Below are positions 42,031-50,829 of a DNA stretch of 64,000 bases, piece after piece. Numbering within the stretch: position 1 is the first letter of the stretch; each line of letters begins with the position of its first letter. This DNA comes from DATBQN01 sp963755825. Its GTDB lineage: Bacteria; Acidobacteriota; Thermoanaerobaculia; Multivoradales; UBA5704. The notes beneath the pieces were generated by a model. It saw only the letters and a program-made list of their open reading frames with translations, was not told the origin of the DNA and did no database searches. The position numbers were made by a program, and so were the translations under genes. Location of the stretch: contig CAVWLA010000001.1 of the NCBI GenBank assembly GCA_963755825.1, forward strand, positions 2,480,001-2,544,000, read 5' to 3'.

Positions 42031-43674
42031 TCAGAAAACGGTGCGCCGCAGGAGGATCACCGTCTGGTCGTCGCGCTGCGGCAGCCCTTCCGCGAAACGC
42101 GTCGTCGCCTCGTCGATCGCCGCCACCACCTCGCCGAGCGGCAGCTCGCGGTGGGCGGCGAGACAAGCGACGAGGCGGGCGAGGCCGAACTCCTCGTCCG
42201 CCGGGTTCTCCGCCTCGGTGATGCCGTCGGTGTACATGCAGAGGAGGTCGCCGCGGCCGACCTCGGCCTCCCGCGCCGCATAGCGGATGCCGGGCAGCAG
42301 GCCGAGCGGCAGGCCGCTGGCGCGGAGCTCCTCGACCCCGCCGTCGGAGCGCATCAGGAGGCCGGGGTTGTGGCCGGCGTTCAGGTAGGTCAGCCGCCCG
42401 CTCGCCGGCTCCAGCTCGGCCGCCAGCAGGGTGATGAACTTCTTCGCCGCGCCCGACTCCAGGATGTGGCCGTTCAAGTCTTCGAGGAACTCCGGGGCGA
42501 GGCCGCTGCGCCCCTGCAGCAGGCGGAGCGCCGAGTGGAGGGTCGAGACCATCAGCGCGGCGGGCATCCCCTTGCCGGAGACGTCGCCCACGACGAGGCT
42601 CAAACGGGCGTCGCCGATGCGGCGCAGATCGTAGTAGTCGCCGCCCACCTGGCGCGCCGGCCGGTTCCAGCCGACGAGCTCGTAACCGTCGACGTCGGGC
42701 AGGGCGCGGGGGAGGATCTGGCGCTGGATCTCGGCCGCCAGGTCGAGCTCGCGCTCCAGGCGCTCCTTCTCCAGCGCCTGGCGATGGAGGCGGGCGTTCT
42801 CGAGGGCGATCGCCGCCTGGTTGGCGAAGAGCGCCAGGGTGCGGCGGTCGCCCGCCGGGAACGGGCCGACTCCCCGCCGGCTCTCCTTGTCCGCCACGGC
42901 GAGGAGGCCGCGCGGGCTCCCCTCGATCTCGATCGCCACGCCGAGCAGGTGGCGGGCGCCGGGCAGGATGGCGGCCGGCGCCGTCTGGCCGCCGGCGAGG
43001 AACGCCTGCAGGCCCGGATCGTCGACCGCGAACGAGGCGCCCGCCTCGCCGCCGAAGGTGCGCGCGGCGCCGTAGAAGCCGCTCTCCGCGCCGCTCCCCA
43101 GCAGGTAGAGGGCGCCGCGCCGGGCGTCGAGGAGCGAGACGGCGCGCAGCAGGATCTCCTCCGACAGCTGGTCGAGGTCGAGGGTGCCGGCGACGGCGAG
43201 GCCGACGTCGTAGAGCGCCTCCAGCTCGACGCCGCGAAAATTCACCTGGAAGCTCTGCTCCTTGAGGCGCTGGCGGAGCTGGCCGTTGCGGGCGGCGAGG
43301 GCGAGGAGGGAGAGCAGCGGCGCCGGCAGGTCGGGCGAGAGGTCGGGCGGCGTCGCGGGGTCGCCGCCGGCGGTCGTCACGGCGAAGGCGCCGGCGCCCA
43401 GGGGCACCAGCGCGCCGCCGGCGGGCGGCGTCTCGCCGTCGAGAGCGTCGGGGAGCGGCGCCTCGCCCCAGGCGAGGTCGAGCTCCAGGCGGCCGGCGCG
43501 CTCGAGGTAGAGGCCGGCCCCGCGCGCGCCGGAAGCGCCGCACCAGAGCTCGAGCAGCCGCTGGAGGAGAGGGCGGTCGTTGTCAGCGTCCCGACAGAGG
43601 TCCGCGAGCTCCGCCCACGGGCCGGCCGCGGGATCGACGCTAGTTGCGGAGCCCTTCGACGGCTCGCGGCTCAT
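42031..43674 (-). CDS. RsbU-like GAF-PP2C (SpoIIE) phosphatase
   Basis: 547 residues. An N-terminal sensor region (~20-140), a GAF domain (~150-310: LYDVGLAVAGTLDLDQLSEEILLRAVSLLDARRGALYLL), a short coiled coil (EKERLERELDLAAEIQRQILPRALPDV) and the SpoIIE phosphatase (~330-545) with GGDYYDL, VGDVSGKGMPAAL, NAGHNPG, YTDGITEAEN and RDDQTVILL. It should dephosphorylate the adjacent STAS protein. Its start overlaps the rsbV-like gene by 35 bp; the operon order is RsbW, RsbV, RsbU. Confidence 0.92.
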   Translation of the reverse strand: MSREPSKGSATSVDPAAGPWAELADLCRDADNDRPLLQRLLELWCGASGARGAGLYLERAGRLELDLAWGEAPLPDALDGETPPAGGALVPLGAGAFAVTTAGGDPATPPDLSPDLPAPLLSLLALAARNGQLRQRLKEQSFQVNFRGVELEALYDVGLAVAGTLDLDQLSEEILLRAVSLLDARRGALYLLGSGAESGFYGAARTFGGEAGASFAVDDPGLQAFLAGGQTAPAAILPGARHLLGVAIEIEGSPRGLLAVADKESRRGVGPFPAGDRRTLALFANQAAIALENARLHRQALEKERLERELDLAAEIQRQILPRALPDVDGYELVGWNRPARQVGGDYYDLRRIGDARLSLVVGDVSGKGMPAALMVSTLHSALRLLQGRSGLAPEFLEDLNGHILESGAAKKFITLLAAELEPASGRLTYLNAGHNPGLLMRSDGGVEELRASGLPLGLLPGIRYAAREAEVGRGDLLCMYTDGITEAENPADEEFGLARLVACLAAHRELPLGEVVAAIDEATTRFAEGLPQRDDQTVILLRRTVF

Positions 43675-43990
43675 CGGGGAAGATCCGGGCGTACTGGGCG
43701 AGCCCCATGATGTTGAAGGTTTTCTCGATCGTCGGCGTGAGGCAGCAGAAGCCCAGCCGGCCGTCGATCTCGATCATCTTCTCGATGATCTCGATGAGGA
43801 TCGAGATGCCGATCGAGTTGACGATCTTGGTGCCGGCCAGGTTGAGCAGGAGCTTCTTATAGCCCTCGTCGAGGAGCTTGTAGGCCACCTTGGCGATGTC
43901 CTCGCCCCCCTGATTGTTGATGTAACCCTCCGTGTAGACCACCGCGAGGTCGTCGCGCCGGTCCACCGTCACGTTCAGGCTCTCCGTCAT
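43640..43990 (-). CDS. STAS-domain anti-sigma factor antagonist (RsbV-like)
   Basis: 116 residues, a complete STAS domain: DLAVVYTEGYINNQGGEDIAKVAYKLLDEGYKKLLLNLAGTKIVNSIGISILIEIIEK. The expected phospho-acceptor is Ser59 in VNSIG (canonically DSxG). Unphosphorylated STAS protein binds and removes the RsbW-type kinase from its target; the downstream phosphatase would restore it. It lies 16 bp after the kinase gene. Confidence 0.92.
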   Translation of the reverse strand: MTESLNVTVDRRDDLAVVYTEGYINNQGGEDIAKVAYKLLDEGYKKLLLNLAGTKIVNSIGISILIEIIEKMIEIDGRLGFCCLTPTIEKTFNIMGLAQYARIFPDEPRAVEGLRN

Positions 43991-44006
43991 CTCCCGGTCT
44001 CCGCTT

Positions 44007-44441
44007 TCATCGCGACTTGCACATGACGATGGTCGTCCCGTCCAGGCCGGAGTGGATGTCCACCTCGTCCATGAGCCCGCGGATGATCTTGAGTCCCCAC
44101 CCCCGCTTGCGCTCCGCCTTGAGCTTGGCCTGGATATCCGGCTCCTCGATCGCCTCCGGCGCGAAACCGACGCCGCTGTCGCGGACGGTGACCCGCAGGC
44201 TCTCCGGGGACTCGCCGCCGAGGACCTCGAAGGTGACGTAGACGTTGCGGTCCGGTGACTGGCTGTGCTCGAACGCGTTGATGCAGGCCTCCACCACCGC
44301 CATGCGGACCTCGTCGATCTTATCCGCGCTCATGGCGATCGACTCGGCCATGGCGGTCGCCGTCCGACTGGCCTCGATCTCCATGTCGGGCACCATGGGG
44401 AGGGTCAGCGTGACCTCCCGCAGGATGGCATTTCCGGCCAT
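44007..44441 (-). CDS. RsbW-type anti-sigma factor/serine kinase (HATPase)
   Basis: 144 residues, GHKL ATPase: N box VVEACINAFEHS, G1 box TVRDSGVGFAP, G2 box KRGWGLKIIRGLMDEVDIHS. As in RsbW/SpoIIAB it should phosphorylate the STAS antagonist and bind a sigma factor or other effector. No sigma gene is adjacent, so the regulated target is elsewhere or is not a sigma factor. Confidence 0.93.
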   Translation of the reverse strand: MAGNAILREVTLTLPMVPDMEIEASRTATAMAESIAMSADKIDEVRMAVVEACINAFEHSQSPDRNVYVTFEVLGGESPESLRVTVRDSGVGFAPEAIEEPDIQAKLKAERKRGWGLKIIRGLMDEVDIHSGLDGTTIVMCKSR

Positions 44442-44464
44442 GTGCGCCGCTCGAGCCCCGTCGC

Positions 44465-44620
44465 CTAGAAAGAGAGATAGAGCTGCAGGGCGTAGACGAC
44501 GACCGGATGAACGAGGTCGTGAGCCAGGAGCACCCCGAAGCTGGTGACGGTGGCCAAGGTGAGGAGCAGTGTACCCGGCAGCGCGGGGATGGCGACGTGC
44601 TTACGAATCGATTCTAGCAT
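44465..44620 (-). CDS. small membrane peptide heading the rsb operon
   Basis: 51 residues from the ATG at 44620, preceded by GAGGGAGGA. It begins MLESIRKHVAIPALPGTLL and has one or two hydrophobic helices (TLLLTLATVTSFGVLLAHDLV, VVVYALQLYLSF). It lies 23 bp before RsbW. Not a recognised family; a regulatory or membrane-sensing peptide is speculative. The 253 bp upstream, to the GT14 stop, contain an A/T-rich patch (~44850-44880) that may hold the promoter. Confidence 0.55.
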   Translation of the reverse strand: MLESIRKHVAIPALPGTLLLTLATVTSFGVLLAHDLVHPVVVYALQLYLSF

Positions 44621-44873
44621 GGCGGTCCTCCCTCGGCCCCGCCTAGCGCAAGCCCTCTGCCAGGCCCGCGGCCGCCCACCAGGGCGGCGCCAAAGCTCAA
44701 TGTTGACAACGAGTTCCGTCACACGGCCGCCACCGCCTGGAAGCTTCTGCCGCAGCGGCTTGAGACAAAATGGCGCAGATCGGCACGGGCCGCGGGCGGG
44801 GGCGGGGCAATCCACCCCCGAAAGAGACCAAAAGGGAGCAAACGTCGCGTATTACCCAAATTGTCGCACAGAA

Positions 44874-45860
44874 CTACAGAAGCGACCGTTGGATCGCCTC
44901 GTCCAGGCGGTCGAAGAGCTCTGGATCGCGGCGCAGGTCGAGCTTGCGGGCGAAGTGATAGCCGCCGCCGGTGATCCGCGGCAGGTCGGCGACGGTCAGG
45001 GTGCGCGGATGGCCGTCGCGGCTGCCGGTGAAGTCGTAGTAGCGCCTGTCGTCGTCGACGAGGCGAAAGCGGCCGCTGTTGACGAGGGCGGTCTGGAAGA
45101 GCGACTCGTCGGGCAGGATGGTCTGCCGGTAGTGGTCGATGACGGCCGGCGCCGTGCGGCGGAACTCGGCGAGGTATTCGACGCACGCTCGCGACAGAGC
45201 GTGCCACTGCAGGCCGGCATAGCAGGGGAAGCCGGGGCCGAAGGGCAGGCGGCGGGCGCGCACCCCCACCTGCACGCCGTAGGTGAAATAGAGATGGACC
45301 CAGGTCTGCAGGTCGTTGACCTTGGAGAGCGCCCGGAGCCAGGGGTGCGTCCAGGCCGGCGGCGTCGAGTACCGGTAGTGGTAGCGCCGGACGCCGCGCC
45401 GGCTCTTCCCCCACAGCCCGTCGCGCGAGCGGATGTCCCAATGCCTGATGAAGCCGTCGCAGCCCGAGGCGGCGAGGAATCGCTCGGTCTCCTGCAGCGG
45501 CTGCGTCGGGTAGTCCTGGCCGGAGAGGTAGAGGAGCCAGTCGAAGCGCGGCTCCTCCGCGAGCAGCCGGTCGATGGCGCGGAAGTAGCCCTCGACCATC
45601 GAGAAGCCGCCGCGCTGGGTGGGCTCGGGATCGGCGAAGACCGCCACCTCCGACAGCTCGGCGAAGGGACCGGGGTCGATCGGCGAGGCGCTGGCGTCGT
45701 GCCAGACGAGCACCCGCGCCTCCGGGCTGCCGCGCTTGATCGCCCGCACCAGGCGGAGGATCTGCGGCGGGTCGCGGTGGGTGCGGATCAGATAGACGGT
45801 CTTGATCGGCGAGGGCCGGTCGGCGCCGGACCCGCCCTCCTCTGCTCGCGGCGCGGCCAT
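44874..45860 (-). CDS. GT14-like beta-1,6-N-acetylglucosaminyl/xylosyltransferase
   Basis: 328 residues, cytosolic, no signal. Family features: IKTVYLIRTHRDPPQILRLVRAIKRG, WLLYLSGQDYPTQPLQETERFLAASGCDGFIRH, FPCYAGLQWHALSRACVEYL and ILPDESLFQTALVNS. The LSGQDYP motif is the donor/metal region of core-2/I-branching-type (GT14) enzymes. It likely branches a surface glycan. Adjacent Lhr is unrelated functionally; the two genes are 25 bp apart on the same strand. Confidence 0.85.
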   Translation of the reverse strand: MAAPRAEEGGSGADRPSPIKTVYLIRTHRDPPQILRLVRAIKRGSPEARVLVWHDASASPIDPGPFAELSEVAVFADPEPTQRGGFSMVEGYFRAIDRLLAEEPRFDWLLYLSGQDYPTQPLQETERFLAASGCDGFIRHWDIRSRDGLWGKSRRGVRRYHYRYSTPPAWTHPWLRALSKVNDLQTWVHLYFTYGVQVGVRARRLPFGPGFPCYAGLQWHALSRACVEYLAEFRRTAPAVIDHYRQTILPDESLFQTALVNSGRFRLVDDDRRYYDFTGSRDGHPRTLTVADLPRITGGGYHFARKLDLRRDPELFDRLDEAIQRSLL

Positions 45861-45885
45861 CTGGGCGGAGGGCGGCGAGGAGGTA

Positions 45886-48800
45886 CTAGGCCGGCCTGCC
45901 GAGGTAGGCCCGCAGCTGCGGTGGCACGGAGCGGCGCACCAGTGCGCCCTCCGCCTGCCAGCGCGAGGCGGCGTCGAGGTCGACGAGGAAGCGCACCTGC
46001 TTCGCCTCGTAGAGCGCGATGGGGATGCCGTCGCGATAGAGGATGCGGTTGCCGGCGAGGGCGGCGACCCTCTCCCCCGGCGTCGCGATCCCCACCAGGT
46101 TCAGCGGATCGGCGGCGGAGACTGCCACCAGGGTGCCGCGGCAGGGCTCGCGGCGGATGGCGCGCAGCCGGGCGACCGCCTCGGGGAGGGCGTACTGCTC
46201 GCCCGAGAAGCCGGAGACGAAGCGGCCGCCACGGATCTCGCCGCGCGCCTCGAGCCGGCGGAGGACGCGGAGCAGGTCGCGCCAGGGCGGCAGCAGACCC
46301 TCGCGGTCGAGGAGGCGCCGGAAGACGACTCCATAGCGTTGGAGGAGGGTCCAGGCGATGGCCTCGACGGAGGCGGCGGGCACCTCGCGCTCGCCGGCGT
46401 CGCGACCACCGGCGCGCTCGCCGCCGGCTGCCTCCAGCGCGCCGCGATCGGCCGGGCGCAGGGTGGACCAGCGGCCGGCGTTCTCCATACCGAAGACCGC
46501 CACCCGGCCGCGGCGGCGGCCGGCGTCGGCCGCGCCCGCGAGCGGCGGCCGCCGGTTGGAGGGGACGAGGAGGGCGCGCAGCCCAGTGAAGCTGTCGGAG
46601 GTGGCAAGGCCCCAGGCGACGAGCTCGGCGAGCGCCTCCTCGGTCTGCGCCTTGAGGAGGCCGGCGCGCTCGGCGACCTCGCCGAAGAAGGAGGCGCCGC
46701 GCGCGGTGAGGACCTCGTGCACCGCGAGCGCCGCCGCCGACAGCTCGGGCGCCGGCGGCTCGGGCGCGAGGTCGCGCCAGACTCCGGCGCTGGCCCGCCC
46801 GAGGAGGGCGATCGGCGTCGAGCGGACCGGGCCGGAGCGCGGCGCCGCGCGCCGCCCGTCGCCCGCCGGCTGCGACAGGCGCCCCCAGACGGTGCGCCCT
46901 GAGAGGCAGAGGACGTCGAGCCAGACGGGGTCGTAGTCGGCGACCCGCGCCGGCAGGATCTCCCCCTCCCAGGCCGCCGCCGGAGCCTCGAAGCCCTCGA
47001 GCTGGGCGACCGCCGTCGCGACGCTCTCCGGACCGCTGCCGCGGACCTCCGGCCCGACCCGCTGCCAGGCGAAGAGGAAGCGCAGAAAATCGGCCTGTGA
47101 CACCGGGTCGATCTCGCGCCGCAGACGGTCGACCGTGGCGCGGTGGATGCGCGCCAGGAGGCGCCGGTCGCACCACTCGACGATCTCTCCGGCGAGGCCG
47201 GGGGTGAAGCGGCCGCGCAGCACGAACCCCTCGGACTCGAGGGCGAGGAGGGCGCCGTCGAGCCGCGCCGCGGCGAGCCCGAGGCTGGCGGCGAGCGCCG
47301 CCGCCGTCGTCGGCCCGAGCACCTGCAGGCGGCCGCGGACGAGCTCGACGAGCGCCTTCTCCGCCGGCCAGTCGTGAGCGGCGAGCCGCGGCGGCGCGGC
47401 GATCGCCGGCGCCAGCGACATTTCCTCCCCGGCATAGACGGCGGCGAGCTGCGGCAGGCGCTCGGCGGCGACCCAGAGGCGCGCGCCGCCGGCCGCGAGC
47501 ACCGCGGCGCGGCGCTCGCCGGCGAGGCGATCGAGATGCCGCTCCCAGCCGGCGCGCTCGCCCTCTTCGGCGGTGAGGAAACCGAGGGTCCCCAACGCGT
47601 CGTGCAGCTCGTCGGCGCTCGCCACCTCCGGCCAGGCATCCTCGCGCACCCGCTCGATCGCCGCGGCGTCGAGCGCTCCGAGGTCCCCCGCCGTCTCGGC
47701 GTCGAGCCAGCGGCGGGCGACCACCGCCTGGGTGCGGCGCTCCTCGAGGGGCGCGTCGTCGAGGAAGGTGTAGACCGGCGCATTGAGGATCTCGTGGGCG
47801 AGCGGCGAGGGCTCGGTCAAGTCGCGGGCGACGAGCGCCACTTCGCCGCGCTCGATCCTGCCGAGCAGCCGCTCCAGCCCCTCGATGTCCATCGCCTCGG
47901 TCAGGCAGTCGTCGAGCGTCTGCTCGATCAGCGGATGGTCGGGGATCTCGCGCTCGCCGGCGATGTTCTCGAGGCAGGCGAGCTGGTCGGGAAAGACCAC
48001 CGCGACGAGGTCCTCGGACTCCTGGCGCTGCAGCCGCGGCGGCACCCGGCGGCCGCCGCGGAAGCGCAGCAGGGCGAGCGCCCGGCTGGCGTTCCAGCGC
48101 CAGCGGATGGGGAACATCGGCGCGTCGAGGAGCGCCTGGACGAGGACGCCGCGGGCCGAGCTCGAGTGGAGGAAACGGAAGACGTCTTCGAGGGGAAAGC
48201 TGTGCGTCGGCCCCAGCGAGAGGACGATGGCGTCCTCGCTCGCCGCCGCCTGCAGCTCGAAGTTGAAGGTGCGGCAGAACCGCTTGCGGAGAGCCAGTCC
48301 CCAGGCGCGGTTGACGCGGCCGCCGAACGGCGAGTGGAGGACCAGGTGCATGTCCCCCGCCTCGTCGAAGAAGCGCTCGGCAACGAGGGTCTCCTGGGTC
48401 GGCAGGACGCCGAGAGCGGCGCGGGCGGCGCCCAGGTAGTCGGCGATCTGCAGCGCCGCCGCCGGCGCCAGGCCGAGCGCGCCCTCGAGGTGGGCGCGCG
48501 CCGCGGCGAGGCCGCCGGCGCGGTCGCCCTCGCCGAGGCGGGCGGCGAGCTCGGCGCGCAGGCGCGAGACGGCCACCGAGAGCTCTGCGGTGCGCGCCGG
48601 CGCCTCGCCCAGCCAGAAAGGGATCGAGGGCGGTTGGCCGCGGGCGTCCTCGACCAGCACCCGGCCGGGCTCGACCTTGAGGATCCGCCAGGAGCTGTTG
48701 CCGAGCTGGAAGATGTCGCCCGCCAGGCTCTCCACCGCGAAGTCCTCGTTGAGCGTGCCGACGATGGCGCCGGAGGGCTCGAGCACGACGTTGAAGTCGG

Positions 48801-50364
48801 CGGCGTCGGGGATGGCGCCGCCCGAGGTGATGGCGGCGAGCCGCGCGCCGCGGCGGGCGCGCAGGCGGCCGTTGACGGCGTCGTGGTGAATGTAGGCGCC
48901 GCGCCGGCCGCGGCGGGTGGCGAAGCCCTCGGCGAGCATCGCGACGACGGCGTCGAAGTGCTCGCGCGACAGGCTCCGGTAGGGGTGGGCGCGGCGCACC
49001 ATGCGGTAGAGATCGTCCTCGCGCCACTCCTCCGCCGCCACCGCGGCGACGATCTGCTGCGCCAGGATGTCGAACGGCCGCTGGGGGATCTCCAGGCGGT
49101 CGAGCTCGCCCCGCCGGGCGGCGTCGACGAGCGCCGTGCACTCGATGAGCTCGTCGCGGGTGAGCGGGAAGAGGCGGCCCTTGGGGAGGCCGCCGAGCTG
49201 GTGCCCGGAGCGGCCGACGCGCTGCAGGAGCGTGGCGATCGAGCGCGTCGAGCCGAGCTGGCAGACGAGGTCGACGGCGCCGATGTCGATCCCCAGCTCG
49301 AGCGAGGCGGTGGCGACGAGCACCTGCAGGTCGCCCGACTTCAGCCGCCCCTCGACCTCCAGCCGCTTCTCCTTCGCCATGCTGCCGTGGTGGGCGGCCA
49401 CCCGCTGCTCGCCCAGGCGGTCGGCGAGGTGGCGCGTGGTGCGCTCGGCGGCGCGGCGGGTGTTGACGAAGACAAGGGTCGTCCGATGCTCGCGGACGAG
49501 CTCCGCCAGCCGGTCGTAAACCTCGGACCACACCTCGGCCGACATCACCGCCTCGAGCGGCGAGCGCGGCACCTCGATGCCGAGATCGAGCGCCCGCCGG
49601 TGGCCGATGTCGACGATCTCGCAGCGCGGCGCCGGCGGCGGAGCCTCCGCAGCACCTGCCGCGGCTTCGAGGCCGCCGGTGCCGACGAGGAAGCGCGCCA
49701 CCTCCTCGATCGGCCGCTGGGTGGCGGAGAGGCCGATGCGCACCAGGCTCCCCCCCATCGCGCCGACCAGCGCCTCCAGCCTCTCGAGCGAGAGAGCGAG
49801 GTGCGAGCCGCGCTTGTCGTCGGCGACGGCGTGGATCTCGTCGACGATGACCGTCCGCGCGCTGGCGAGGGTGCGCCGGCCGCCCTCGCTGGTGAGCAGG
49901 ATGTAGAGCGACTCGGGGGTGGTCACCAGGATGTGCGGCGGCTTCTTCACCATCGCCGTGCGCAGCGCCGCCGGGGTGTCGCCGGTGCGCACCATGGTGC
50001 GGATGGGGGCGTCCGGGAGGCCGCGCGCGGCGAGCTCGCGGCGGATGCCGGCGAGCGGCTCGTCGAGGTTCTTCTCGACGTCGTTGGAGAGCGCCTTGAG
50101 CGGCGAAATGTAGACCACCTGCACGGCGTCGGGGAGGCCGCCGCCGAGCGACAGGCGGACCAGGTCGTCGATCGCGGCGAGGAAGGCGGCGAGCGTCTTC
50201 CCCGAGCCGGTCGGCGCGGCGATCAGGGTGTGGCGGCGGGCGTGGATCGCCGGCCAGGCGCGCTCCTGCGGCTCGGTCGGCGCGCCGAAGCGGGCGGTGA
50301 ACCAGGCCGCCACGGCGGGGTGGAAGCGGGCGAGCGCGGCGGGGGATCCGATGGCGGACGGCAT
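45886..50364 (-). CDS. lhr: Lhr-family ATP-dependent DNA/RNA helicase, full length
   Basis: 1492 residues, the long bacterial Lhr form. RecA1: APTGSGKTLAAFLAAID (51-57 Walker A) and VIVDEIHAVADDKRGSHLALSLERLEAL (DEIH). RecA2: TTLVFVNTRRAAERTTRHLADRL, VAAHHGSMAKEKRLEVEGRLKSGDLQVLVATASLELGIDIGAVDLVCQLG and LLQRVGRSGHQLG. The winged helix and Lhr core follow, then a long C-terminal module (about 870-1490). Bacterial Lhr is a 3'-5' helicase linked to DNA repair. A fully shadowed open frame on the other strand is not a gene. Confidence 0.95.
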   Translation of the reverse strand: MPSAIGSPAALARFHPAVAAWFTARFGAPTEPQERAWPAIHARRHTLIAAPTGSGKTLAAFLAAIDDLVRLSLGGGLPDAVQVVYISPLKALSNDVEKNLDEPLAGIRRELAARGLPDAPIRTMVRTGDTPAALRTAMVKKPPHILVTTPESLYILLTSEGGRRTLASARTVIVDEIHAVADDKRGSHLALSLERLEALVGAMGGSLVRIGLSATQRPIEEVARFLVGTGGLEAAAGAAEAPPPAPRCEIVDIGHRRALDLGIEVPRSPLEAVMSAEVWSEVYDRLAELVREHRTTLVFVNTRRAAERTTRHLADRLGEQRVAAHHGSMAKEKRLEVEGRLKSGDLQVLVATASLELGIDIGAVDLVCQLGSTRSIATLLQRVGRSGHQLGGLPKGRLFPLTRDELIECTALVDAARRGELDRLEIPQRPFDILAQQIVAAVAAEEWREDDLYRMVRRAHPYRSLSREHFDAVVAMLAEGFATRRGRRGAYIHHDAVNGRLRARRGARLAAITSGGAIPDAADFNVVLEPSGAIVGTLNEDFAVESLAGDIFQLGNSSWRILKVEPGRVLVEDARGQPPSIPFWLGEAPARTAELSVAVSRLRAELAARLGEGDRAGGLAAARAHLEGALGLAPAAALQIADYLGAARAALGVLPTQETLVAERFFDEAGDMHLVLHSPFGGRVNRAWGLALRKRFCRTFNFELQAAASEDAIVLSLGPTHSFPLEDVFRFLHSSSARGVLVQALLDAPMFPIRWRWNASRALALLRFRGGRRVPPRLQRQESEDLVAVVFPDQLACLENIAGEREIPDHPLIEQTLDDCLTEAMDIEGLERLLGRIERGEVALVARDLTEPSPLAHEILNAPVYTFLDDAPLEERRTQAVVARRWLDAETAGDLGALDAAAIERVREDAWPEVASADELHDALGTLGFLTAEEGERAGWERHLDRLAGERRAAVLAAGGARLWVAAERLPQLAAVYAGEEMSLAPAIAAPPRLAAHDWPAEKALVELVRGRLQVLGPTTAAALAASLGLAAARLDGALLALESEGFVLRGRFTPGLAGEIVEWCDRRLLARIHRATVDRLRREIDPVSQADFLRFLFAWQRVGPEVRGSGPESVATAVAQLEGFEAPAAAWEGEILPARVADYDPVWLDVLCLSGRTVWGRLSQPAGDGRRAAPRSGPVRSTPIALLGRASAGVWRDLAPEPPAPELSAAALAVHEVLTARGASFFGEVAERAGLLKAQTEEALAELVAWGLATSDSFTGLRALLVPSNRRPPLAGAADAGRRRGRVAVFGMENAGRWSTLRPADRGALEAAGGERAGGRDAGEREVPAASVEAIAWTLLQRYGVVFRRLLDREGLLPPWRDLLRVLRRLEARGEIRGGRFVSGFSGEQYALPEAVARLRAIRREPCRGTLVAVSAADPLNLVGIATPGERVAALAGNRILYRDGIPIALYEAKQVRFLVDLDAASRWQAEGALVRRSVPPQLRAYLGRPA

Positions 50365-50514
50365 GGCGCAAGGGAGACGGAACTCCCCAGACGTTAACAG
50401 ATCCGCGGCGGCCGGTCATTCCGCCTGCGGAGCCGCCATCGGACCGCCCTGGGACCGCCCTCGGCGCCCCCTCGCGGGGGCCGTCCTCAGGTTCCGTCGC
50501 GCCCCGCCCTGCGC

Positions 50515-50520
50515 TAGGCT
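50515..50520 (+). promoter_or_regulatory. -10-like hexamer for the small membrane protein gene (leaderless)
   Basis: TAGGCT ends 8 nt before the ATG at 50529. No Shine-Dalgarno sequence is present between them. Confidence 0.5.
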
Positions 50521-50528
50521 GGCGCCGC

Positions 50529-50825
50529 ATGAAGTCCGACTATCAGGTGTGGAAGCTCTGGTGGACCTCCGTCCTGCCGCTCACCAAGGACGCCATCCAT
50601 GTCTACATCGGCTTCCTCTGCCTGCTCGGCGCGGTGATCGTGCTGCGCCGCAAGCTGTCCTCCTTCTGGGCCCTGCTGCCCGGCTTCCTCGTCTCCCTCC
50701 TCATGGAGTATTTCGACCTGCGCGACGGCTTCGGCTGGCCGGCGAGCGTCCACGACGTCGTCAACACCAACCTCATGCCGCTGGTGCTGGTGCTGCTCGC
50801 CCGCTGGGGCGTGCTGGCGATCTAG
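50529..50825 (+). CDS. small VanZ-like membrane protein, function unknown
   Basis: 98 residues with three hydrophobic helices (VYIGFLCLLGAVIVLRRKL, FWALLPGFLVSLLMEYFDLRDG, LMPLVLVLLARWGVLAI). The acidic MEYFDLRDG loop between helices two and three resembles VanZ-like or DUF-type proteins. Convergent with the nitrilase gene, 4 bp apart. Confidence 0.75.
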   Translation: MKSDYQVWKLWWTSVLPLTKDAIHVYIGFLCLLGAVIVLRRKLSSFWALLPGFLVSLLMEYFDLRDGFGWPASVHDVVNTNLMPLVLVLLARWGVLAI

Positions 50826-50829
50826 GCGA

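Noticed and set aside
38342..42283. 1313-residue plus-strand frame spanning several genes
   Set aside because: Runs antisense to the amidohydrolase and RsbU; composition is typical of a GC-rich shadow frame.
44700..44720. TTGACA near 44703 as a plus-strand promoter
   Set aside because: No -10 at the right spacing and no plus-strand gene downstream until 50.5 kb.
47143..50397. 1084-residue plus-strand frame opposite Lhr
   Set aside because: Arg/Ala/Glu-rich shadow; Lhr helicase motifs on the minus strand are complete.
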